Below are positions 17,354 through 26,088 of a DNA stretch of 64,000 nt, piece by piece (the first letter of the stretch is position 1; every line of letters begins with the position of its first letter). The stretch is from contig JADJVG010000004.1 in the NCBI GenBank assembly GCA_016716675.1, positions 1-64,000 on the forward strand, written 5' to 3'. Made by a program: the position numbers and the translations under genes. Source of the stretch: Hyphomicrobium sp. GTDB lineage: Bacteria > Pseudomonadota > Alphaproteobacteria > Rhizobiales > Hyphomicrobiaceae. A model generated the notes under the pieces. The model saw only the letters and a list, made by a program, of their open reading frames with translations, was not told the DNA's origin and made no database searches.

Positions 17354-18082
17354 CTACGACCAGATTCGCCACCATGGCTTTTTAGGAGCGCGCGCTGCAG
17401 CATATTGAGCTTGGTTGCCGAAGATCGCTTCGATAAAGGCCGCGTCGTCGAGATCTCGATAAAGGGTGACTGGATCGCCCGAAACGGATGGTAATGTAAG
17501 GAGATCCTTAATCCACAAATTGCCTCCGCGCTCTTCGCTGCTCCAGTACGCCTCCTCTGAGCGTGGCAGGCCGCCATCCATATTCCGGAATATCTCCTCC
17601 AGATCCTGCTCAGTTTGTGGGTCGTAGCGCTCGGGAATGGATGCACGCCGACCGCTAAACGGGCCGCAAAGCGTTCTTGGAAGCCTGAAAGGCGCACGTC
17701 CTTCGCCAACCTCACGCAGTGCCTTGAGGTACTCATGCGCATTGATGGCGACGTCGTAGCGATTGCAATATAGCGACGAAGATCGGTAGAGACCGCTCTC
17801 ACAATTGCGAACGATCTTGGCAATCAGGCTGCTCTCGCGAAAAGCCTGACTTTGGCTGACATAGAAGCCAGGATCGCAACCCCAAAAAATCCACGAGACC
17901 AGTGCTAGGTCGCAATCAGATCTATCCACCATCAGGTCGAAGATCGTATCCGCATTATCCCAATTGGCCTGCCGTGCCCACAGCAGCCAAGCGTCTTGTG
18001 GCTGCTCTTTCAGCCACGACCAGAAGTCGAATTCATATCTGCGGTCTTCCGGATTGTCGTTTTGATATGTCTTAGCGATCAT
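17354..18082 (-). CDS. DUF4274-like domain protein
   Basis: 242 residues, soluble, rich in Trp and Asp. The segment NWDNADTIFDLMVDRSDCDL and the following IFWGCDPG match the pattern of the DUF4274 domain (NWDDG...I..HP.CDL..AL.IFW..DP) seen in small stand-alone proteins of unknown function. No signal peptide. The gene is visibly less GC-rich than its neighbours and sits next to a foreign-looking segment, so transfer is likely. I cannot give a function. Confidence 0.6.
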   Translation of the reverse strand: MIAKTYQNDNPEDRRYEFDFWSWLKEQPQDAWLLWARQANWDNADTIFDLMVDRSDCDLALVSWIFWGCDPGFYVSQSQAFRESSLIAKIVRNCESGLYRSSSLYCNRYDVAINAHEYLKALREVGEGRAPFRLPRTLCGPFSGRRASIPERYDPQTEQDLEEIFRNMDGGLPRSEEAYWSSEERGGNLWIKDLLTLPSVSGDPVTLYRDLDDAAFIEAIFGNQAQYAAARAPKKPWWRIWS

Positions 18083-18268
18083 CCAGTTTACCTAAGAACA
18101 CGGAGGATAGGGACACGCGCCATTCTCGGCAGTCATGCTACTGCTGAAAAGCTATCAGCCGAGTGTATCTCCGCGCAGTAAACAATCGGTACTGTCTTGC
18201 CGCTGTACCGGCGATAGCGACCGCAAGGTCCGCTCGCCAGCCGTGCCAGCGATGATCGAATCTGGCCC

Positions 18269-18372
18269 GAAGCGGAGATATGGCGACACGTCTGCTCAAT
18301 GCCATCCGCCAAAGCGAATTGGCTTAGCGGTTACTCCGCTGCAACCTTCGGCGGGGGCGTGGGCGCTGCGGT
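18269..18372. repeat. Left direct repeat: copy of the L,D-transpeptidase 3' end
   Basis: About 100 bp matching 22301-22402 in the same orientation, with only a handful of mismatches over the first 89 bp. It contains TTGGCTTAGCGGTTACTCCG identically. On the minus strand it encodes the last residues of the transpeptidase (PKVAAE and stop) plus the downstream flank. Together with the right copy it encloses the amidohydrolase-porin segment. Confidence 0.88.
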
Positions 18373-18480
18373 CGCCCCAATCGCGCGCATGGCATCCGCG
18401 ACGATCTCCTCGGGCTTGTGGCGCTTCCTCGCATCTGGCTCCTCCTTCGTACCAAAAAACACAGTTCGGGGTGGACCAGT
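18360..18480 (-). mobile_element. 5' remnant of an IS3-family (IS407-like) insertion sequence
   Basis: On the minus strand, a strong AAGGAGG ribosome site and ATG (18434) precede codons reading ARKRHKPEEIVA, the typical start of IS3-family OrfA transposases, after a one-base slip. The next codons read DAMRAIG, resembling a later OrfA segment (ADAIRAIGV), which suggests an internal deletion. The frame then runs straight into the transpeptidase tail copy (PKVAAE). The outer end (CTGGTCCACCCCGAACTG) could be the inverted-repeat terminus and touches the amidohydrolase stop codon. Confidence 0.7.
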
Positions 18481-20325
18481 TCAATGGGGGTGGCTGTATC
18501 TTCCAGACGGCACAGGGGTCAGGCTGCCATCGAGCCCCTCGTTGTCCGAGCTATTACAGAGCAAACATGCGTCAGTGGGGTAGGGTCTGCCCTCAAAGAC
18601 CGTTCCAAGGATGGCAATATCCTTGATTTTCATGGGGTCGACCTTCAGCGGGTTTTCAGCGAGGAGAACAAAATCGGCCTTCTTTCCTTCCGATATGCTC
18701 CCGATCATGGTTTCAAGCCGGAGTACGTAGGCGGCGTTGATGGTAATTCCTTGAAGAGCCTTGTACACGGAAATTTTCTCTTCGGGTGCCATCCGTGTTC
18801 CAAGCGCTGTTACGCGGTTGACGGCGATCCACGCCAGGAACAACGGCTCCATTGGAGCCATGGTAAAATCCGAGTGTAGCGCAAACGGCACTCCAGCACG
18901 GTCCAGCGATCCGAGACGCACGATCTGGGCGCCCTGTTCCGGGCCAAGATTGCCCTCGGCGTAGGTGTCCGCCATGGAATAGAGGTAGTAGGGGTTGGCA
19001 GAGACCGCCACGCCCAACTTCTTCAATCTAGCTACCTGTTCGGGCGTCGATACGCCGAAATGCTCGACGATGAGCCTCTGATCCTGACCCTCATGCGTGG
19101 ATTTCGCCTCCTCGAGGCTATCTAGGATCAAAGTGAGCGCGAGGCTGCCGTTGCAATGAATATGAATATCATAACCTTCGGTCCACCAAAGACGGACCAG
19201 TCTGCGGAGACGGTCTGGGGCCATAATCCATTCGCCCTTATGTCCATCCGAGTAACCCGGGCTCTCGAGCTGCATGGCCTGAGCAAAAAAGGCGCCATCC
19301 GCGTATAATTTCACCTGCTTGCCAAACAAGAGTCGATTGCTGTTGGCATCCGGAAGCGACTTCACCTTTGCGATGACCTTACGATCGTCCTGCATGAGGA
19401 GGTCGAGCGTCTTGGCATCCGGGACAAGCCGCATCCGAAACGGCGTTGCATCATTGTCGAGGATGGCACGGATGGCGCCGACCTCTTTGGCAAGTTGGCC
19501 CGCGGACCCTGTGCCCATGTCGCCGACCGTCGTGATCCCGCCAAGATGTGCAAGGTCGCGAAGACGGCGCAGGCCGGTTGGGATCTTCCTTGGGGTCCAT
19601 GATGACAGAAAGAATACGCGGCACTACGATATCGAACGCGGCCGCCTCTCGATATATGCCCTTGGCAAAATCCGCCTGAGGGTTCCCCGCCACTTGTTCC
19701 TGGGTCAGGCCATAGGCCTTCAGGGCCGCGGTATTCAAATAGAATTCATGAGCAGAATAGGACCAGACAATGATCGGGCGAGTTTCGGAAATTGCGTCCA
19801 GCATCTTCCGTTCCAGATCTCCATGAAATGGAGCGAGATAACCCCAGACCACAAGAGGCTCGGACGCCGTTGGCAAAGAGGCGCTGTAGCTCCTGATTTT
19901 TTCTCCAAAAACGCATCGTGGCCACGGACCGCCGGAGCGTTTCCCCATGGGAACTTCCAATCGAACGGTGTTGCATACTTGGGCATCAGCATGGATGCCC
20001 CTTGGACGGGGTGCAGGTGCGGGTCAATGAAACCTGGCATCAGGGTCTTGCCCTTGAGGTCGTATTCCTTGGGTTGGGCGCCCGCGCGGTTCAATGCCTC
20101 GAGCTTTGATCCCGCGAACACGATGAGACCATCCTGGATGACCAAGGCTTCCACATAGGCGGGTGCTTCCCCTTCCATCGTCAATATATCGCCGCCATAG
20201 ACGATAAATGATGCAGGTCCCGCGCCCCAAGCCGGGCTGACAACTAGAGTGAGTGCCGTAAACAGGCCCGCGGACAAAACCTGCCGACGGTTGAAGTCAA
20301 AGGTCTCTCTGATCCGTGCTGACAT
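18481..20325 (-). pseudogene. Tat-exported YtcJ-like amidohydrolase, broken by two frameshifts
   Basis: Start at ATG 20325 with CAGGAG upstream. The N-terminus has a twin-arginine signal (FNRRQVLSAGLF), so it would be exported folded. Metal-site motifs of the amidohydrolase_3 family are present: HLH in GFIDPHLHP, IHCNGS, and HSDFTMAP. The reading frame changes twice: near 19900, at a run of six T, and near 19597. Three pieces then make one protein of about 610 residues. Substrates of this family (amides, cyclic ureas, N-formyl compounds) vary and are unknown here. The porin gene diverges from it. Confidence 0.85.
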
Positions 20326-20615
20326 CCGCCGCTCCTGCGCTGCTTGTCTGGTGCACTTTCTAGAAGGATAGAACTCCGCTGGTGGCCCGTAGGCGAAATC
20401 GAGGTTCGTGCTCGCAACGCTGCTGTGGACGTAAAAGCAGAATCTCACGTATGCAGGTCATAAGCCGGTTTTACTCAAAGCGGCCTCTTCCCGGGAACGC
20501 ACCGAATTTAGCAGCTGTATCGAGAAAATCACTAGTTCCAATTATCTGACTGGCCCGCCTTTCTCTCACACACGAACTGTTCAACGTTTGCAGTCTCAAA
20601 ATGACTGGGAGCGAC

Positions 20616-21879
20616 ATGCAGAACGTTCCAAGATCGTGGTGGCTGTTTTCATACTTGCTGGCTGGTTGCTCTTTTGAAAGCGCTGCCCATGCCGCCGATT
20701 GGGAGCGCCCCGCGTTACTCGACGGGCCGGGCAGCCCCAAGCAGGAATTACGGCAGCGCGGGATCGTCTTCGATGGATGGCTGACGCAGTTCTATCAGGG
20801 CGTGGTGGCGGGGGACGGTGATAGGGAGTGGCAGTACGGCGGCAAGGGCGACCTGATTGTTACGTTCGACGGTGGCAAGATCGGCTTCTGGAAGGGCCTC
20901 TACGTCAACGTGCACCAAGAGTGGCTTTTTAGTGAGGATGCAAACAACCAGGGCGACGGTTCCCTCTTTCCTGTGAACACTGCCATGGGGTTCCCGCGGC
21001 TCGGCGGCTACGACCACGATACATCGATTGTCGTTACACAAGCATTTGGCGAGCAGTTCTCAGTTTCGATTGGAAAGTTCAACGTTCTGGATATTGCTGC
21101 CAAAACCCCACTCATGGGCGGAGGCGGTCTCGATACTTTCATGAACACGGCGCTTGCCGCGCCGATCAGCGGCGTGACACCGCCCTATATCGTTGGCGGC
21201 ATCGCGACATTGAAGACACAGCCAGCCATCTTCACACTCATGGTCTATGACCCGCGCAAAGCGCAGGACTGGGATGTCGTGGAGCACCCGTTTGAGGAAG
21301 GTACGACCACAAGTCTGTCGATCACCGTGCCGACAAAGGTTGCGGGCCTGACGGGCTACTATGGTGTGCGGGGCGTTTACAGTTCTCTCGATGGGCTCAA
21401 TCTCGACAATATACCCCAGCTTATCTTGCCGCCCGCCGACGGAGCCGCGGTTGAGGCGGACCTAAACAAAGATAGCTACTGGTATGTCAGCGCGAACATG
21501 CAGCAGTATCTGTATCAGGACCCGAATAATCCGGCGCTTGGGTGGGGGGCTATTCGCGGAAGCCGCTATTTCCGATGGTAATCCGAACCCCATTCAGTGG
21601 CACTTCTTCGGTGGTTTAGCCGGGAATAGTCTAATTCCGGGACGCGAAACGGATCGCTGGGGCATCGGATATTTCTACTACGGCATCAGTGATGACCTTA
21701 TCGACGGGTTGGGTGTCATAGGTCTCCCCATCGCAGAAGTGCAGGGCATGGAGGCATTCTACAACTACTTCATCACACCCTGGCTGAGACTAACGGGCGA
21801 CATTCAATGGATCGCCACCGGGCGAGCTGATCGCGAAGACGCGGTGCTGACGGCAGTGCGATTGCAGACGCGGTTTTAG
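20616..21879 (+). CDS. Carbohydrate-selective porin, OprB family (apparent frameshift)
   Basis: Start at ATG 20616 with a GGGAG site. A signal peptide is followed by an aromatic-rich beta-barrel sequence with the OprB features: GGKGDLIVTFDGGK, FNVLDIAAKTPLMGGGGLDTFMN, and the end motif RLTGDIQWI. The frame breaks at a run of six G (21544-21549), where NNPALGWGG is followed in another frame by LFAEAAISDGNPNPIQWHFF and continues to the stop at 21879. Restored length is about 420 residues, normal for the family. It would carry small solutes across the outer membrane, plausibly the substrate of the divergent amidohydrolase. Confidence 0.85.
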
Positions 21880-21891
21880 CACCACGTCCCG

Positions 21892-22175
21892 CGGGTTGGG
21901 CGCCGGCGCGGTTCAATGCCTCGAGCTTTGATCCCGCGAACACGATGAGACCATCCTGGATGACCAAGGCTTCCACATAGGCGGGTGCTTCCCCTTCCAT
22001 CGTCAATATATCGCCGCCATAGAAGATAAATGATTCAGATCCAGCGCCCCAAACCGGGCTGAAAACTAGAGTGACCGCCGTAGACAGGCCGCGGACAAAA
22101 CCTGCCGACGGTTGAAGTCAAAGGTCTCTCTGCTCCGTGCTGACATCCGCCGCTCCTGCGCTGCTTGTCTGGAAG
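21892..22175 (-). pseudogene. Duplicated 5' fragment of the amidohydrolase gene
   Basis: About 285 bp nearly identical to 20070-20362 in the same orientation. It holds the same AGGAG site, start (22146), twin-arginine signal and ILTMEGEAPAYVEALVIQDG stretch, then stops matching where the rest of the gene should follow. A one-base deletion and several substitutions show that it is a dead copy. The gap 21880-22362 holds only this fragment, two short inverted repeats (22208-22239 and 22277-22300) and a run of nine C. Confidence 0.85.
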
Positions 22176-22300
22176 AGTAAGCGCATTTACTGGAAGGATG
22201 AAACTCAGTGTCACCCCCCCCCTTATGTCCGCGTGACACATTCGATCAAGAATGTTTCGAGTGCAGCGGGCCGGCGTAGCCATAGTTCCGCTCATGGCTA

Positions 22301-22402
22301 GAAGCGGACACATGGCGACACGTCTGGTCAATGCCGTCCGACCAAGCGAATTGGCTTAGCGGTTACTCCGCTGCAACCTTCGGCGCGGGCGCGGCAGTCG
22401 TA
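22301..22402. repeat. Right direct repeat: native 3' end of the L,D-transpeptidase gene
   Basis: Partner of 18269-18372. It covers about 62 bp downstream of the transpeptidase stop and the last 13 codons. The enclosed segment is about 4.0 kb. Because the repeat restores a coding end, it resembles an attachment-type duplication, but no integrase is present. Confidence 0.85.
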
Positions 22403-23241
22403 GCCGCTGAAGCAGCAGGTGGCGGCGTCGCTGTAGCTGCTGGCGGCGGCGCCGTTTTGGCGGCAACAGCTGGCTTCTTCTTGGCCGCTGGCTTTTTGGC
22501 CTTGGCAGGCTTTGCAGGCACCGGGTCGGAGCTGAACAAGTCGAACAGCGAAGGCAGCGGCATCGTTTCGCTGACCGCACCGGAGTACGCCTGCAGCACG
22601 CTCACTTTCGTCCCGACCTTCGCAATTGAGGCCAGGTGTACGACGTGCTCGTTCGTCAGACGGAAGCAGCCCGACGAGTTCGCCCTCCCGACAGTGCGGT
22701 CATTGTTGGTGCCGTGAATACGATAGACGGTATTGCCGAGGTAAAGAGCGCGCGCGCCTTGCGGGTTCTTAAGCCCTCCTGAAACGGTGAGCGGCAAGCC
22801 GGGCACGCGCTGATGCATTTCGGGCGGCGGCGTCCACGACGGCCAAGATGCAATGCGGCTGATCTTCTGCGTGCCGGTCCAAGTGAACCCCTCGCGGCCG
22901 ACCGAGATCGGATACTCGTAGGCTTGCTTGTTTGGCAGCACGAAGTACAGCTTCCGCGATTGCGTATCGATGATGATCGAGCCAACCTCTTCGCTGCGGT
23001 CGAAATAGACGACGGGCGGCTTGGCCGGTGCGATGTCCGGCTTCTCTCCGCCGTCCATGTATTTTGGATAGACGACGGGCGCGTAGGTTGCACGGCGCGC
23101 TTCGCGCTCGGCGCGCTCCGCTTCCTTCATCTGAGCATCATGTTCGGCGACAGAGTCGTTGACGAACTGCGCCTGCGCGGAGCTCGAAATCAGAGCAACA
23201 CAGGCGCCTAAAACCAAACACGTCGTGCGCAATTGTTCCAT
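22363..23241 (-). CDS. L,D-transpeptidase (YkuD domain)
   Basis: 292 residues: signal peptide (cut near AQAQ), an Ala/Glu/Arg-rich linker, then the YkuD domain (about 85-220) with His176 and Cys192 in HGTNNDRTVGRANSSGCFRL. The last 70 residues are a Lys/Ala/Pro-rich tail that may bind cell wall. It would make 3-3 peptidoglycan crosslinks or attach proteins to the wall in the periplasm. Its 3' end is duplicated at 18269-18372. Confidence 0.92.
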   Translation of the reverse strand: MEQLRTTCLVLGACVALISSSAQAQFVNDSVAEHDAQMKEAERAEREARRATYAPVVYPKYMDGGEKPDIAPAKPPVVYFDRSEEVGSIIIDTQSRKLYFVLPNKQAYEYPISVGREGFTWTGTQKISRIASWPSWTPPPEMHQRVPGLPLTVSGGLKNPQGARALYLGNTVYRIHGTNNDRTVGRANSSGCFRLTNEHVVHLASIAKVGTKVSVLQAYSGAVSETMPLPSLFDLFSSDPVPAKPAKAKKPAAKKKPAVAAKTAPPPAATATPPPAASAATTAAPAPKVAAE

Positions 23242-23490
23242 GAGCGTTCCGCAAGCGTTTGATCGCTGCTATGCAGATAAGCCACCAAGCCGCATCAGGA
23301 CAAGTCCGATCAGATTTCAGTCGGTGGGCGTTGGCCAACTGTTGCAGTCCTGCCCCACCGCAGTAGGGGGTGCTGCGCAGTGGTTCGCTTCTGGGCCATA
23401 TCTGCCCGAAACTGGGTGGGTCATTGCGAAACTGGCGCGTGACGGGCAAACCGCAATCCTCACGACCTATCGCCACCACTCTCCACAGCT

Positions 23491-24201
23491 CTAATCCGCG
23501 AGCTCCCCACCGCGCCATTGTGCCCAGCCGTTGGCGCGCAGGTCGCAGGCGGGGCAGGTGCCGCAGCCGTAGCCCCAGGCGTGGCGGTGCGTGCGGTCGC
23601 CGAGGTAGCAGGTATGGGTGTCTTCGACGATGAGATCGACGAGGGCGTCGCCGCCCAGTTCATGCGCCAGCGCCCAGGTGCCCGCCTTGTCGATGTACAT
23701 CAGCGGCGTTTCGATTGTGACCGATGCATCGAGGCCGAGGCTGAGCGCTTTAGCGAGCGTCTGCAGCGTGTCGTTGCGGCAATCGGGGTAGCCTGAATAG
23801 TCGGTCTCGCACATGCCGCCAACGAGCGTCGATAGTCCGCGCCGCCAGCCGAGCGCCGCCGCATAGGTGAAGAACAACAGATTGCGCCCGGGCACGAAGG
23901 TCGTCGGCAAGCCCGATGCGCTCATTTGAATTTCCGTGTCACGCGTCAGGCTCGTATCGCTGATCGCGCCGAGCGCGGGCAGCGTGAGCATGTGATCATC
24001 GCCGAGTTTGGCCGCCCACTGCGGAAATTTCGCGCGCAAGGCTTCCAGCACGCGCTGGCGTGCTTCGAGTTCAACCGCGTGGCGCTGCCCATAATGGAAG
24101 CCGACCGTTTCAACGCGATCGTAGCGCTGCAGCGCCGACGCCAAGCACACGGTGCTATCCTGCCCGCCGGAAAACAGAACGAGCGCCGATGATACGGTCA
24201 C
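23491..24201 (-). CDS. queC: 7-cyano-7-deazaguanine synthase
   Basis: 236 residues with the PP-loop SGGQDST (residues 11-17), GFHYGQRH, and the C-terminal zinc cysteines in YGCGTCPACDLR. It converts carboxydeazaguanine to preQ0 with ATP and ammonia. It lies about 7 kb from queE-queD-queF, with the transpeptidase and the foreign segment between them, and just 3 bp downstream of a GFA-type gene. Confidence 0.96.
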   Translation of the reverse strand: MTVSSALVLFSGGQDSTVCLASALQRYDRVETVGFHYGQRHAVELEARQRVLEALRAKFPQWAAKLGDDHMLTLPALGAISDTSLTRDTEIQMSASGLPTTFVPGRNLLFFTYAAALGWRRGLSTLVGGMCETDYSGYPDCRNDTLQTLAKALSLGLDASVTIETPLMYIDKAGTWALAHELGGDALVDLIVEDTHTCYLGDRTHRHAWGYGCGTCPACDLRANGWAQWRGGELAD

Positions 24202-24204
24202 GGA

Positions 24205-24564
24205 TTACAGGCTCTTTCCGTCGTAGGCGAAGGGTTTCAGGGCGTCGATGTCGACATCATCGAGGCAGCGCACGTTGACGGCGACGGAGTCCGAACCGTC
24301 AGGATTCTTGCCGCGCGCAAACGAGCGGATGCCGCAGACTTTGCAAAACAGGTGATGGATCACCTTCTTGTTGAACAGATAGTCGGTGAGCGCATCCTCA
24401 CCCGAGATCAATTTGAAATCCTGTGCCGGCACGAAGGTCAGAATGGAGCCCGTCTTCTGACAGATCGAGCAATTGCAGGTGATGACCTGCTCAAGCGCTG
24501 TTTTGACCTCATAACGGACCTTGCCGCAGTGGCAGCCGCCTGTATGCCGGGTCGAATTCTCCAT
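24205..24564 (-). CDS. GFA/CENP-V family zinc protein
   Basis: 119 residues with the complete cysteine pattern of the family: GGCHCGKVRYEV, CNCSICQK and FCKVCGI. The family was named for glutathione-dependent formaldehyde-activating enzyme, but most members are uncharacterised zinc proteins. It is directly followed by queC in the same direction, so they are probably co-transcribed. There is no evidence of a link to queuosine. Confidence 0.88.
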   Translation of the reverse strand: MENSTRHTGGCHCGKVRYEVKTALEQVITCNCSICQKTGSILTFVPAQDFKLISGEDALTDYLFNKKVIHHLFCKVCGIRSFARGKNPDGSDSVAVNVRCLDDVDIDALKPFAYDGKSL

Positions 24565-24736
24565 TCACGTTCTCCTCATTGGGGTTTGACCCCGCCCTGG
24601 CGGGTAGGCGGCTCCCGCCCGCTGGGTCTTTGCGGTATCGCGGATCGGGGTTAAAAGGCGATCCATACCGTGTCACAGTGGAGCCCGGCCTGCAACTCAG
24701 GACCCAGCTTCCCAATTCTTTCAAGGGACTAATCCT

Positions 24737-26024
24737 ATGACCGCCATCGTCGACATTATCGGCCGCGAAATTCTCGATAGCCGCGGCGGCCCCACCGTCG
24801 AGGTCGACATTGTGCTCGAAGATGGCTCCATGGGCCGCGCCGCCGTGCCCTCGGGCGCCTCGACCGGCGCGCACGAAGCCATCGAGCTGCGTGACAATGA
24901 TAAGTCCCGCTATCTGGGCAAGGGCGTGCAGAAGGCCGTCGATGCCGTCAACGGCGAAATCTTCGACGCGCTCGCCGGTATGGATGCCGAAGATCAGCGC
25001 GGCCTGGACGCCGCCATGATCCAGCTCGACGGAACCAAGAACAAAAGCCGTCTCGGCGCAAACGCTATCCTCGGCGTGTCAATGGCGGCAGCGAGAGCTG
25101 CGGCGACAGCGAGTGGTCTGCCGCTCTATCGCTATGTCGGCGGCGCCAAGGCGCAGGTCTTGCCGGTGCCGATGATGAACATCATCAATGGCGGCGCGCA
25201 TGCCGACAATCCGATCGACTTTCAGGAATTCATGATCATGCCGGTCTCCGCCGATACAGTGGCGGACGCAATTCGCATGGGTTCCGAAATCTTCCACACG
25301 CTGAAAAAGAAATTGAAGGACGCAGGCCACAGCACGTCGGTTGGCGATGAAGGCGGATTCGCGCCCAACCTGAAGAGTGCCGATGAAGCCTTGACCTTCA
25401 TCATGAAGGCCATCGAAGCGGCCGGTTACAAGCCGGGCGACGACGTGATGTTGGCGCTCGATTGCGCATCGACCGAGTACTACAAGGACGGCAAATACGA
25501 CATGCACGGCGAAGGCAAGGTTCTGACGAGCTCGGAAAACGCCAAGTATCTTGAAGGTCTGGTCAACCGCTTCCCGATCATCTCCGTCGAAGACGGCATG
25601 GCCGAGGACGATTGGCAGGGCTGGAAATTGCTGACGGAGATGCTTGGCAACAAGTGCCAGCTGGTCGGCGACGACCTGTTCGTCACCAACACCGAACGCC
25701 TCAGCCGCGGCATTGCCACGGATACCGCCAACTCGATCCTCGTCAAGGTCAACCAGATCGGCACGCTGACGGAAACGCTGGATGCGGTTGCGATGGCGCA
25801 GCGCGCCGGTTACACGGCAGTCATGTCGCATCGTTCGGGCGAAACGGAAGATTCGACCATCGCCGATCTCGCGGTTGCGACCAACTGCGGCCAGATCAAG
25901 ACCGGGTCGATGTCGCGTTCGGATCGCTTGGCGAAATACAATCAGCTGATCCCGCATTGAAGGCCAGCTTGGCGACGTCGCTAAATACGCCGGTCGCTCG
26001 ATCCTCAAGCGGGCGGGCGTCTAG
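24737..26024 (+). CDS. eno: Enolase (apparent frameshift close to the C-terminus)
   Basis: The enzyme interconverts 2-phosphoglycerate and phosphoenolpyruvate. All family parts are present: GREILDSRGGPTVEVD at the start, the ILVKVNQIGTLTET signature, and SGETEDSTIADLAVATNCGQIKTGS. As written the frame ends at 25960 after 407 residues, shorter than usual. With one base fewer in the CCC at about 25952, the frame continues as RIEGQLGDVAKYAGRSILK and ends at 26024, the normal alphaproteobacterial C-terminus. An inserted C is therefore the best explanation. Confidence 0.96.
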
Positions 26025-26088
26025 TCATGCCGGGCACACGCCTTGCGCTCCGGTCCGAGCGACGCTCGGGCCGGGCTGAGCGGTTTTG

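Noticed and set aside
22208..22239. GTGTCAC...GTGACAC inverted repeat with a run of nine C
   Set aside because: Too short and isolated to be called an insertion sequence end; no matching partner was found.
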